A stretch of DNA of 32,570 nt. It comes from an uncultured Victivallis sp. (lineage in GTDB: Bacteria > Verrucomicrobiota > Lentisphaeria > Victivallales > Victivallaceae). The DNA lies in assembly GCA_944389935.1 (NCBI GenBank), contig CALXOE010000048.1:1-32570 (forward strand). The letters run 5' to 3'. Under the pieces are notes generated by a model. The model was not told the origin of the DNA. It did not search any database and was given only the letters and a program-made list of their open reading frames with translations. How positions within the stretch are numbered: position 1 is the first letter of the stretch; each line of letters starts with the position of its first letter. Made by a program: the position numbers and the translations under genes. Shown here piece after piece: positions 8,763-14,994 of the stretch.

Positions 8763-10019
8763 CTACTTCACTTTCGGAAGCTGATCCCAGTTCGTCGTAT
8801 AACCCGGAGTGAGCATGGAGCGTTTCATGGACCACGGTTTCCGGATACCCTCGGCGAGATGAAATACCGTGCCGCGCCCGTAACGCCGGTTGATTTCATC
8901 CATCGCCGCCGAGAGTTGATCCGCCCTGTCGTCTCCGGCGGGGTCCGCAAAGAGGTCGAGCTGCCGGGAATCGGCGGGTTCGAGGCCGAAAAAGAGCACC
9001 CCGGCTTTCCTGCACCGCCGCCCCGCCGGAAAGATTCCGCGCAGTTTCGGCCGGATCGCCTGGAGCATCTCCGACGTGCCGGAGATCGGAGTCGCAAACG
9101 CGACAGTCGTCCCGCAGAAACCGCCCGACCGCGCGACGGGGGTATATTCCGGATAATACTCGATGTAGATGTTGACGCCGGCGGCACGCTGTTTCTGCCG
9201 CCGGAGTTTCTCCGCCGCGCGCGCCGTGTAGTGGGCGACGGCCTCGGCCAGCTCCTCGAATTCGACGACCGGATATCCGAACGACCGGGAACAACTGATG
9301 CTTTTCGAGAGTTCCTCCGGATTGTCCTGCTCGAAGAGCGGCTCTCCCCGGAGTTCCCGGGCGGTTTTCGCGAGGGTGATGTTGAATTTCCGTCGCAGGA
9401 GCGCCTCGTCGGCGGCAGCGAGCTGCCATGCGGTGCGGATTCCGAGCGCGGCGAGTTTCGGGGCGAGGCGGCGTCCGACGCCCCAGACCTCCCCGACCGG
9501 AAGCGTTTCCAGAACGGGACGCGGATCGTCTGGCATGACGAATACGCCGGAGGGGAGTTTCTTGCCGATATGATTGGCGATCTTGGCCAGAGTCCGGCTC
9601 GGGGCAAAACCGATGCCGCAGGGGATGCCGATCCACTTCAGAATGGTCTGCCGGATCCGGACGCCATATTCGAGCAATTCCATTCCGGCGGGAGGAGTCA
9701 ATCGGATGAACGCCTCGTCGATCGAATACTGCTCCACCTCGGGGGCGAACTCCCCGAGTGTGGCGATCACGCGCCGCGAAATGTCGCCGTAGAGCTCATA
9801 GTTGCTCGAACGGACGATCAATCCGGAGTGCGCCAGCAGCGGCCGGAGCTGAAAAAAGGGCGTACCCATCGCGATGCCCAGCGCCTTGCACTCCTGAGAA
9901 CGGCTGATGACGCAGCCGTCGTTGTTGGAGAGAACGGCCACGGGTTTTCCCTCGAGCAGGGGATCGAAGATCCGCTCGCACGAGACGTAGAAATTGTTGC
10001 CGTCGACGAGCCCGATCAC
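8763..10019 (-). CDS. umuC: Y-family translesion DNA polymerase V catalytic subunit UmuC
   Basis: A 418-residue error-prone polymerase, close in length to the E. coli protein and collinear with it to the end (SMKRSMLTPGYTT, then the last residues PKVK). Catalytic acidic residues are visible in MIGLVDGNNFYVSCE (residues 1-15) and YSIDEAFIRL (about 100). GKPVAVLSNNDGCVISRS is the finger/nucleotide region, and VWGVGRRLAPKLAALGI is the helix-hairpin-helix. The C-terminal little-finger/UmuC-specific region is present. The start is GTG, overlapping the stop of the preceding gene as GTGA, so translation is probably coupled. It is the last gene of umuD-flavoprotein-umuC and works with cleaved UmuD in lesion bypass. 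Confidence 0.95.
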   Translation of the reverse strand: MIGLVDGNNFYVSCERIFDPLLEGKPVAVLSNNDGCVISRSQECKALGIAMGTPFFQLRPLLAHSGLIVRSSNYELYGDISRRVIATLGEFAPEVEQYSIDEAFIRLTPPAGMELLEYGVRIRQTILKWIGIPCGIGFAPSRTLAKIANHIGKKLPSGVFVMPDDPRPVLETLPVGEVWGVGRRLAPKLAALGIRTAWQLAAADEALLRRKFNITLAKTARELRGEPLFEQDNPEELSKSISCSRSFGYPVVEFEELAEAVAHYTARAAEKLRRQKQRAAGVNIYIEYYPEYTPVARSGGFCGTTVAFATPISGTSEMLQAIRPKLRGIFPAGRRCRKAGVLFFGLEPADSRQLDLFADPAGDDRADQLSAAMDEINRRYGRGTVFHLAEGIRKPWSMKRSMLTPGYTTNWDQLPKVK

Positions 10020-10576
10020 CGCAGTTTCCTGCCGTCGCGGAAAGCCGTTCCGACGACCTCCCCGAGTTTCCGGTACACGTGGTTGACCGGATCGAATGTG
10101 ATCGGCTCGAATGCGGCGGGATCGATTTTTCCGGTCGTGTCGAGAATCCGTTCATCAGCGCTGACGTTGACGATCTCCCCGACCGTGCAGCCGGTCTCAG
10201 GATCGTAGCTCACAAGCCGGCACTCGAGCGTCATGGGGAATTCCTCGATCACGGGCGCGTCGACGAATTCGGCCTTGTGCGTATGAAGCCCGGCCTGTTC
10301 GAGTTTGCCGGGCAGCTCGTTCGCGGAGACGATTCCCACAAAATCGCACTCGACCACATGGGCGGCATCGCCGATGCTGACGGTAAACGCCTTTCCGGCA
10401 AGCAGATTCTTCGCCGTCTTGTGGCCGGGATCGATGCAGACTCCGATCTGATTGGTGTCGTGGATTCCTCCCCAGGCGGCGTTCATGGCGTCGGGGACAC
10501 CTGCCTCATCGTAAGTGCCGACGATCAGAACCGGCATCGGATAAAGCCAGGTCTGCACTCCGAAATTCTTTCTCAT
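10016..10576 (-). CDS. Flavin reductase-fold / flavoredoxin-like protein
   Basis: A 186-residue FMN-binding split-barrel protein of the flavin reductase-like domain family. The sequence MRKNFGVQTWLYPMPVLIVG, then DAMNAAWGG and a TAKNLLAGKAFTVSIG stretch, matches the flavoredoxin pattern (start of the barrel, FMN-contact loop, helix). Later VVECDFVGIVSA and a C-terminal region ending HVYRKLGEVVGTAF are also typical. Such proteins bind FMN and transfer electrons or reduce flavin; the substrate cannot be read here. The ATG at 10576 is chosen because AAGGAGA lies 6-7 bases upstream. It starts 2 bases after the umuD stop and overlaps umuC by GTGA, so it is embedded in the umu operon. That placement is unusual and its role in damage tolerance, if any, is unknown. 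Confidence 0.88.
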   Translation of the reverse strand: MRKNFGVQTWLYPMPVLIVGTYDEAGVPDAMNAAWGGIHDTNQIGVCIDPGHKTAKNLLAGKAFTVSIGDAAHVVECDFVGIVSANELPGKLEQAGLHTHKAEFVDAPVIEEFPMTLECRLVSYDPETGCTVGEIVNVSADERILDTTGKIDPAAFEPITFDPVNHVYRKLGEVVGTAFRDGRKLR

Positions 10577-10578
10577 TT

Positions 10579-11025
10579 TCACTCTCCTTTTCCTGTCGTG
10601 CGTGTTACGAATTGATGGATGACGGCTGTCACCACTCCGAAGATCCGGAGCTCCATCCCCTCGGAGAAAGTGATCGGCCGGTATTTCCGGTTCGCGGCTT
10701 CGAGAAACCACCGTTCGCCGTCCGAACGCAGAAATTTGACCGTGAACTCGTTGTCGACGCAGGCGATGACGATCGATCCGTCACGCGCGTCGAGACTGCG
10801 GTCGACCACGAGAATGTCCCCGGGCCGGATTCCCGCCCCGATCATGGAGTCGCCCGCCGCGCGGACAAAGAAAGTCGCGGCCGGCCGGTGAACGAGAAGT
10901 TCATTCAAATCCAGCGGCGACTCGATATACTGCTCCGCCGGGGACGGAAATCCCGCCGCGACAGGTGTTGCCATCAGGGGCGGGTTGCCGCATTCCGTTT
11001 GTTTCGCTGTTTTCTTGTGATGCAT
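10579..11025 (-). CDS. umuD: UmuD, self-cleaving subunit of DNA polymerase V
   Basis: A 148-residue LexA/UmuD-family S24 peptidase that cleaves itself on RecA filaments and then activates UmuC. With the ATG at 11025, the expected cleavage site is Ala24-Gly25 in PVAAGFPSPA, the catalytic serine is Ser60 in AAGDSMIGAG and the general base is Lys97 in NEFTVKFL. These are the same residue numbers as in E. coli UmuD, which supports this start over an ATG at 11094. The longer start would also place the promoter inside the gene. No convincing Shine-Dalgarno is seen. E. coli has Cys-Gly at the cleavage site; Ala-Gly is the usual LexA pair. There is no DNA-binding domain, so it is not LexA. It is the first gene of the umuD-flavoprotein-umuC operon. 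Confidence 0.93.
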   Translation of the reverse strand: MHHKKTAKQTECGNPPLMATPVAAGFPSPAEQYIESPLDLNELLVHRPAATFFVRAAGDSMIGAGIRPGDILVVDRSLDARDGSIVIACVDNEFTVKFLRSDGERWFLEAANRKYRPITFSEGMELRIFGVVTAVIHQFVTRTTGKGE

Positions 11026-11059
11026 TGTGCGTTTATTTTTCCAGATCTCTTCTATGCGT

Positions 11060-11088
11060 AAGATAGCATTGCGAAACAGGGTTTGCAA
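11060..11088 (-). promoter_or_regulatory. Promoter of the umu operon with imperfect palindrome in the spacer
   Basis: On the minus strand, TTGCAA (11083-11088) and TATCTT (11060-11065) are 17 bases apart, with the umuD ATG about 35 bases downstream. The spacer holds GCAAACCCTGTTTCGC (11071-11086), an imperfect inverted repeat. Bound there, a repressor would block the promoter, the expected arrangement for a LexA-controlled gene. The LexA identity is inference from the family's usual regulation. Confidence 0.65.
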
Positions 11089-11170
11089 GGGCATTGAGGA
11101 AAGTGGCTGCCCCGGAGAGCGTTTCCAGATTGTCTTCTCCTGAAAGCTGCTCCACTACGTCTGCCAATTA

Positions 11171-11343
11171 GATTTGTGATTCAGAAATTCTGATTTGCAA
11201 TCAGAAATACCTATGTTATCTTACTCTTAATGACAGAAATATGATGCAATGTTGCATCATATTGACTGTTAATTTATTAACATGGAGAAAAGTGTCACCT
11301 GTTTTTTATTGAAAAACAGAACCATTTATTCCCGCACATGACA
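11171..11343 (+). repeat. Island repeat A, copy 1
   Basis: About 170 bases repeated at 12003-12175 (direct) and 13110-13257 (inverted). In order it contains CAGAAATTCTG, a perfect 12-base-arm palindrome at 11238-11263, a promoter-like TTGCAT-17-TATTAA (11252-11280), a short frame beginning MEKSVTCF, a CTGTTTTT/AAAAACAG hairpin (11299-11319) and the ATGACA with which the next gene starts. Relative to copy 2 this copy lacks one T in the T-run, shifting the short frame so that it ends in TGA overlapping the ATG at 11338. The region from 11095 to 11170, outside the repeat, holds no gene. Confidence 0.85.
11238..11263. promoter_or_regulatory. Perfect palindrome, candidate operator in repeat A
   Basis: AATATGATGCAA and its exact complement TTGCATCATATT are separated by two bases. 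The right arm contains the -35-like TTGCAT of a 17-spaced promoter ending at 11280. In copy 2 (12069-12094) nine bases of each arm still pair, and in copy 3 (13191-13216) the core ATATGAT/ATCATAT remains. A regulator-binding site or RNA hairpin is plausible. Confidence 0.55.
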
Positions 11344-11820
11344 ATTAGAATCTTAGATCAGCTTTTTTGGGTATGCAGTTCAATATTGATTGCAACTGTA
11401 AATTTTTTGTTGATTTACTATGGAGCAAAAAACGAACTGAATCTATTTTGCATTTGGATTTTAGGAATCAGTTGCTATATAGGTCTGACTCTTGTAAGTT
11501 TTTTTTCTCGCTATAAGTATATATATAATCAATTTAGAAAAATATTACAAAAAAAAGTTCGAATAAATAAGTCAGTGAGCATAAAAGCAACATTTAATAT
11601 GTTTATTGTGGTCTTGCTTTTGGCATTATTTATATATCTTGTATTTAGTAGTGGCTTATTGGTGTTTTTTATAAATCCAGTAGGAAAATCTGAAATATTC
11701 TTATTGACGGTTCGAGTTGTTGGGGGAATATGTTTTTTTATCTTCACCTTTCCTATAGTTATCCTATTTGAAATTTTTTATATTTATTTACTAAGACTTT
11801 TAATTGTATATAAAAACTGA
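11338..11820 (+). CDS. Small AT-rich membrane protein of unknown function (160 residues)
   Basis: A hydrophobic 160-residue protein with about four membrane segments: residues about 7-28 (FWVCSSILIATVNFLLIYY), 35-57, 88-110 (FIVVLLLALFIYLVFS) and 122-155. Between the second and third lies a basic loop (RKILQKKVRINKSVSIK). I recognise no family. The sequence is strongly AT-rich, unlike the flanking chromosome. Its ATG is the last part of repeat A and overlaps the TGA of a short upstream frame, while no Shine-Dalgarno is visible, so translation may be coupled to that leader. A hairpin terminator follows directly. The small orphan membrane gene in a repeat-bounded module resembles immunity genes of toxin systems, but no toxin is present and this is conjecture. 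Confidence 0.6.
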   Translation: MTIRILDQLFWVCSSILIATVNFLLIYYGAKNELNLFCIWILGISCYIGLTLVSFFSRYKYIYNQFRKILQKKVRINKSVSIKATFNMFIVVLLLALFIYLVFSSGLLVFFINPVGKSEIFLLTVRVVGGICFFIFTFPIVILFEIFYIYLLRLLIVYKN

Positions 11821-11830
11821 TACTGCAAGG

Positions 11831-11880
11831 GTATTTTGGATACTTTTTGTTGGAAAGTCCAAAATACTCTTTTATTTTTT
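11831..11880 (+). terminator. Intrinsic terminator-like hairpin after island gene 1 (repeat B, copy 1)
   Basis: GTATTTTGGA (11831-11840) and TCCAAAATAC (11858-11867) form a perfect 10-base stem followed by a T-rich run (11868-11880). The surrounding region to about 11910 is repeated at 12836-12930. On the minus strand it translates as a degraded relative of the C-terminus of the gene at 12807-13178 (NGISQEKIKEYFGLSNKK), with a stop codon upstream, so it may also be a gene relic. Confidence 0.6.
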
Positions 11881-12002
11881 CCTGCGAAATTCCGTTCCGC
11901 TTCTCTCGGAGTCAACATTCCTTCTCATCTGGTGCGGGCGCACAAGAAGAACCTTCCGAATCGCCTTTCCTTGAGAGCCGATCCTCCAGCGTCGGTCAAT
12001 TT

Positions 12003-12175
12003 GATTTATGATTCAGAAATTCTGATTTGCAATCACATTTCTTCATGCTATTTTATTCTTATTGACAGAATATGATGCATTGTTACATCATATTGACTGT
12101 CAATTTATTAACATGGAGAAAAGTGTCACCTGTTTTTTTACTGAAAAACAGAACCATTTATTCCCGCACATGACA
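12003..12175 (+). repeat. Island repeat A, copy 2
   Basis: A direct copy of 11171-11343, nearly identical across the last 100 bases. The short frame beginning MEKSVTCFFTEK reads through here and ends six codons past the shared ATG, at TAG 12182-12184. With the inverted copy at 13110-13257 it encloses island gene 2 and the minus-strand gene, giving terminal inverted repeats of about 150 bases. The stretch 11881-12002 is part of repeat B and filler without a gene. Confidence 0.85.
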
Positions 12176-12185
12176 AGTGCCAAAT

Positions 12186-12234
12186 AGCTCTCTTAATTAT
12201 AATATTTGCCAAGGGAGCTACTAAAATTATTAGT
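12186..12234 (+). promoter_or_regulatory. Two consecutive hairpins in the leader of island gene 2
   Basis: AGCTCTCTT (12186-12194) pairs with AAGGGAGCT (12211-12219) apart from one G-T wobble. It is followed at once by ACTAA-AATTA-TTAGT (12220-12234). They lie 35-85 bases upstream of the gene at 12270 and could act as a leader structure or attenuator. There is no other copy in the window. Confidence 0.4.
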
Positions 12235-12269
12235 AACTTCTTTATGATACTATAAATTTCGGAGGAAAA

Positions 12270-12830
12270 ATGATAATTGGAAGATGTAATAATTCAGAAA
12301 ATTTACGTAACAGATATGATGAAACCTTCTGCATATTTTCTTTTATGCAAGATGCAGATGGGATTTGGCGTGTCCATTTAAAATTTTGCTGTAAAATTAT
12401 TTTAATGATAGTATTTTTAATTTCTTTTTTTTGGTTTTTCTATGCAATATATACTTATATTAATCAGGGCCAACACGTGGGTTTATTTGTTTTTGTTGGA
12501 GTTTTTTTTGCTGCCATTGGTATCATGGGGATCATTTCCTGTTATACTCGTTATTTTGAGATAGATCCGATTAATAAGATAATTGTTTACGGGGCGTATA
12601 ATAAAAAATACAGCAAGAATAAATATTTAATTAAATTTAGTTCAGTTAGTTATATAACGATAAAAAAAAGAGAAATTCCTGCCTATCCAGTTACGACATT
12701 ACCGTCATATTCCATCTTGTTGGTTGATAAATTTGGAGACAACAAATTTATATTATCGGGGAATTATAAAGACATTACAATGATTGCAAATTCAATAAGT
12801 AAAATATTAGATGTTGATATCGTGCTGTAA
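12270..12830 (+). CDS. AT-rich membrane protein with PH-like cytoplasmic domain (186 residues)
   Basis: A protein with two membrane segments at residues about 40-65 (IILMIVFLISFFWFFYAIY) and 70-92 (VGLFVFVGVFFAAIGIMGII). A soluble C-terminal half of alternating strands follows (YFEIDPINKIIVYGAY, FSSVSYITIKKRE, YSILLVDKFGDNKFILSG), ending in a helix. This order resembles bacterial PH-like membrane-associated domains, but I cannot name the family. A GGAGG lies 4 bases before the ATG. Like island gene 1 it is strongly AT-rich and is followed by a hairpin. It lies between inverted copies of repeat A. Its 3' end overlaps the convergent gene at 12807 by 24 bases. An immunity or stress role is a guess. 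Confidence 0.7.
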   Translation: MIIGRCNNSENLRNRYDETFCIFSFMQDADGIWRVHLKFCCKIILMIVFLISFFWFFYAIYTYINQGQHVGLFVFVGVFFAAIGIMGIISCYTRYFEIDPINKIIVYGAYNKKYSKNKYLIKFSSVSYITIKKREIPAYPVTTLPSYSILLVDKFGDNKFILSGNYKDITMIANSISKILDVDIVL

Positions 12831-13178
12831 AAGAGAAGTGCAGTAAGTGTATTTTAGACACTTTTTATTTGAAAATCCCAAATACTCTTTTATTTTTTCT
12901 TGAGGAATTCCGTTCAACTTTTTGAGACAGGCGCAGATTATTAAAGAAATCAATGTATTAGCCAACGGCTCTGCGTAAATTCTCAAGTGTGAAATGGGCT
13001 TTCCAACAATTTGATTTGATAACATCCAAAAAATTGCGCATATTTTCCTATACGGGAATTGCTGTTTACCAAAATGCCATTTCAGCTTGAAATGCCCTGA
13101 AAGTGGGAATGTCATGTATGGGAATAAATGGTTCGGTTTTTCAGTAAAAAAACGGGTAACACTTTTCTCTATGTTCAT
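12807..13178 (-). CDS. Putative island-repeat gene of unknown function (123 residues)
   Basis: An AT-rich frame starting MNIEKSVTRFFTEKPNHLF, whose 5' part is repeat A (copy 3) and whose 3' part is repeat B (copy 2). Relics of its beginning are present at 11282 and 12112 and of its end at 11910-11825, so it may be the ancestral gene of the repeat family. B-copy differences are mostly synonymous or conservative on this frame, mild support for past coding. The C-terminus (HLR, then NGIPQEKIKEYLGFSNKKCLKYTY) vaguely recalls the end of tyrosine recombinases (HxLR, LGHss, Y), but the catalytic context is missing, so this is not claimed. No Shine-Dalgarno is visible. It may be a decayed or spurious gene. 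Confidence 0.35.
   Translation of the reverse strand: MNIEKSVTRFFTEKPNHLFPYMTFPLSGHFKLKWHFGKQQFPYRKICAIFWMLSNQIVGKPISHLRIYAEPLANTLISLIICACLKKLNGIPQEKIKEYLGFSNKKCLKYTYCTSLLQHDINI
12849..12899 (+). terminator. Terminator-like hairpin after island gene 2 (repeat B, copy 2)
   Basis: GTATTTTAGA (12849-12858) and TCCCAAATAC (12876-12885) form an imperfect stem followed by CTTTTATTTTTTC. It is homologous to 11831-11880, with two mismatched pairs here. It also overlaps the 3' part of the minus-strand frame at 12807-13178. Confidence 0.5.
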
Positions 13179-13257
13179 AAATTGACAGTCAATATGATGC
13201 AGCATGGTATCATATCCGGCTGCAAGAATGAAATCGCATAGAGAAATGTGATTGCAA
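13110..13257 (-). repeat. Island repeat A, copy 3 (inverted)
   Basis: The reverse complement matches 12030-12175 with scattered substitutions. It keeps the palindrome core, GACTGTCAATTTAT and the IEKSVT, FFTEK and HLFP coding stretch. It faces copy 2, making an inverted pair around island gene 2. Confidence 0.8.
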
Positions 13258-13260
13258 ACC

Positions 13261-13377
13261 GGAATTGAAAATTGGGTGGCGTAACCGCATCATCATTAAA
13301 AGGTGGCTGTAGACTCAAGGAACGTTCAACAAGCGGATGAGCCCGGCATCTTCCGGAAACCATCACCTCGGAGCTTG
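13261..13377 (+). repeat. Island repeat C, copy 1
   Basis: Shares GGAATTGAAAAT, GGCTGTAGACTC, GGAACGTTCAAC and AAACCATCACCTCGGAG with copy 2 at 13987-14091. The two copies flank island gene 3. A CCGG-CATCTT-CCGG hairpin is unique to this copy. The repeat ends face each other as weak inverted repeats (TGG...CCA), so a recombination-site role is possible but unproven. Confidence 0.7.
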
Positions 13378-13467
13378 CATTCAGCATTCCTCGGAGTATA
13401 GTAACTCGAGGACTTTTACATCAATCATCCAATTAAGTTGTCCGATCTAGTAGGAATAAGGCACATT

Positions 13468-13956
13468 ATGAGTATGTCATTGCAGCAATTAGAGAACTTT
13501 ATAGATCGGAGTGATTTTCAAAGTTTTGAAGAAAATCTTTTTTCTCAAATAGGAGAGCAATATACGAAAGAAAGATATTCGATAACCTATGATTTTATTT
13601 CGTGTGTTAATTGGGATTACGAAGATCTATTGAAGTTCTTCATAAATAACAAAGATAAATTGAGTGTTTATTGTATATATTTTTATAAGAAGTATTTAAA
13701 TGTTTCAGTAGATCAAGATCAGGATTATCCAAAAGGTGAAGGTGTGGAGGAATGCGATATAATCACCGAAAGATTACCATTTTGGAAAGGTAGTACAATT
13801 AGAATATTTTGTTATTTCTATTATCTTCAAAACAAAGATTATAAAGGCTTGGAAGCATTGATAAGAAAATGTAAGATCTCTCAGTGCAGGAAATTCATGA
13901 AAGAACTGATTGGCCTTTGGAATGTTTGTTTCGATAATGAAGAAAGTGCATCCTAA
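13468..13956 (+). CDS. AT-rich orphan protein, possibly DUF4274-like (162 residues)
   Basis: A soluble acidic protein of 162 residues starting MSMSLQQLENF. The middle (ITYDFISCVNWDYEDLLKFF, then NNKDKLSVYCIYFYKKYL) has the pattern of a short helix, N-W-D, a helix, then an aromatic-rich helix. It reminds me of DUF4274 proteins, small proteins found among toxin-immunity sets. The resemblance is weak and recalled, not computed. The ATG at 13468 is preferred to an in-frame TTG at 13438 because AAGG lies 6-7 bases upstream. It is bounded by repeats C at 13261 and 13987, forming a single-gene module of about 730 bases. AT content is far above that of the flanking chromosome. Confidence 0.6.
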   Translation: MSMSLQQLENFIDRSDFQSFEENLFSQIGEQYTKERYSITYDFISCVNWDYEDLLKFFINNKDKLSVYCIYFYKKYLNVSVDQDQDYPKGEGVEECDIITERLPFWKGSTIRIFCYFYYLQNKDYKGLEALIRKCKISQCRKFMKELIGLWNVCFDNEESAS

Positions 13957-13986
13957 TGTTGAACTGCCGCAAGAGGTTAGCAACCA

Positions 13987-14091
13987 GGAATTGAAAATAG
14001 ACCAATGTGTTCAAATTCCCATTAGAAAATGGTTGTAGACTCTAGGGACGTTCAACGGTTGAATGATTTCGAAACCATCACCTCGAAGAAT
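13987..14091 (+). repeat. Island repeat C, copy 2
   Basis: A direct copy of 13261-13377 carrying ATGGTTGTAGACTC, GGGACGTTCAAC and GAAACCATCACCTCG. Its ends ATGGTT and AACCAT are complementary, and TTCAAC-G-GTTGAA forms an inner hairpin. The gap from here to 14280 is AT-rich and holds no gene that I can see. Confidence 0.7.
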
Positions 14092-14282
14092 GATAAAAAA
14101 TAATTAGCATACCAAAACAAGTAAAATTCAAACCCAAAAGCAACCTCATATTGCAGGAAACCCTATTCCAATCTTAAAATAAAGCATAATAATACCGATT
14201 TGTCTTGCATAGTGTTAATTGGTAATAAAAAAACTTTATAAATACAGTATTGGCATAAAATGACCTAAGAAATCAGCTTTTT

Positions 14283-14990
14283 GAGGTCAATATAATAGCG
14301 ATCATCGCGATTCTCGCTTCGATGCTGCTGCCGGCGCTGAATCAGGCGCGGGCGACGGCGAAAAAGACGGCCTGCCTGAACAATCTGCGCCAGTCGTTGA
14401 GCGGGATCAATTTTTATGCAGACGATTTCAAGGGCGTATTCAACTGCGTTATCAACCACACCGGCGGTTCAGATAAATCAGATAACTGGGTTTCAGTGCT
14501 CTACGGCGGCGACTACTACAAATTCCCGGAATACATCAAAAACCGGAAAGCTTTCATCTGCCCCGCGGCGGTCATGCCGAAAGTTTCCCATCGGAACACC
14601 GCATTTGCGATGTACAACCGCCGTCGTGACGATACCTATTATCAGAAAAAAGAGTATTTCGGGGACTTCTGCGTCAAGAATGCGAACGGGTTCGTCTCTT
14701 ACGCGCAGGACAAATTCCGGCAGCCCTCACAGTTCGTTCTGCTGGCGGACTCCTACTGCGGCGATATGAGTTCGAGTTACTTCGGGATGCCCTACTACTA
14801 TTTTTCGCCGATGAAAATCGACAGCCTGACCTCGGGCGCCGGGCTTCAGCTGTTTCACCAGAACCGCTCGACCGTCGGATTCGTCGACGGTCATGCGGGA
14901 ACGATGAATGCGCAGGAACTCTACGAGTCTCCCGCAAAAATCACCCACACGTTCGATCAGAACGGAATCCCCCAGAACATCGAGGAATGA
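14283..14990 (+). pseudogene. Pseudopilin (H-X9-DG type) with destroyed 5' end
   Basis: A type II secretion-like pseudopilin of the kind abundant in Lentisphaerae and Planctomycetes. The open frame keeps the hydrophobic helix (IIAIIAILASMLLPALNQAR), a CLNNLRQSL helix and the C-terminal HQNRSTVGFVDGHAG block. The normal leader and the TLIELLVV start of the helix are missing: the in-frame sequence upstream of about 14292 is AT-rich island DNA (QLFEVN) back to a stop at 14256, with no start codon. Internal initiation at ATG 14322 would give a protein without the prepilin cleavage site, which could not be assembled. The simplest reading is that the island's right end replaced the 5' part of the gene. 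The rest of the frame is undamaged, suggesting a recent event. The beta-helix gene follows after 4 bases. Confidence 0.8.
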
Positions 14991-14994
14991 GATC

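Noticed and set aside
10579..11094. A longer UmuD starting at 11094
   Set aside because: The -35 and -10 of the umu promoter would lie inside the gene, there is no ribosome site, and the shorter start reproduces the E. coli numbering of cleavage site and catalytic residues.
12807..13178. Tyrosine recombinase assignment for the minus-strand island frame
   Set aside because: Only an HLR and a vague LGFSN...Y pattern fit. The catalytic arginine/histidine context and core domain are absent, so it is left as unknown.
13261..14091. Repeat C as a standard integron attC site
   Set aside because: GTTCAAC and GTTGAAT fit the core-site consensus, but in copy 2 they are one base apart, the second is missing in copy 1, and no integron integrase is present.
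11160..14290. CRISPR array or insertion sequence in the AT-rich island
   Set aside because: The repeats are long, few and separated by genes rather than by uniform spacers, and no transposase or cas gene is present.
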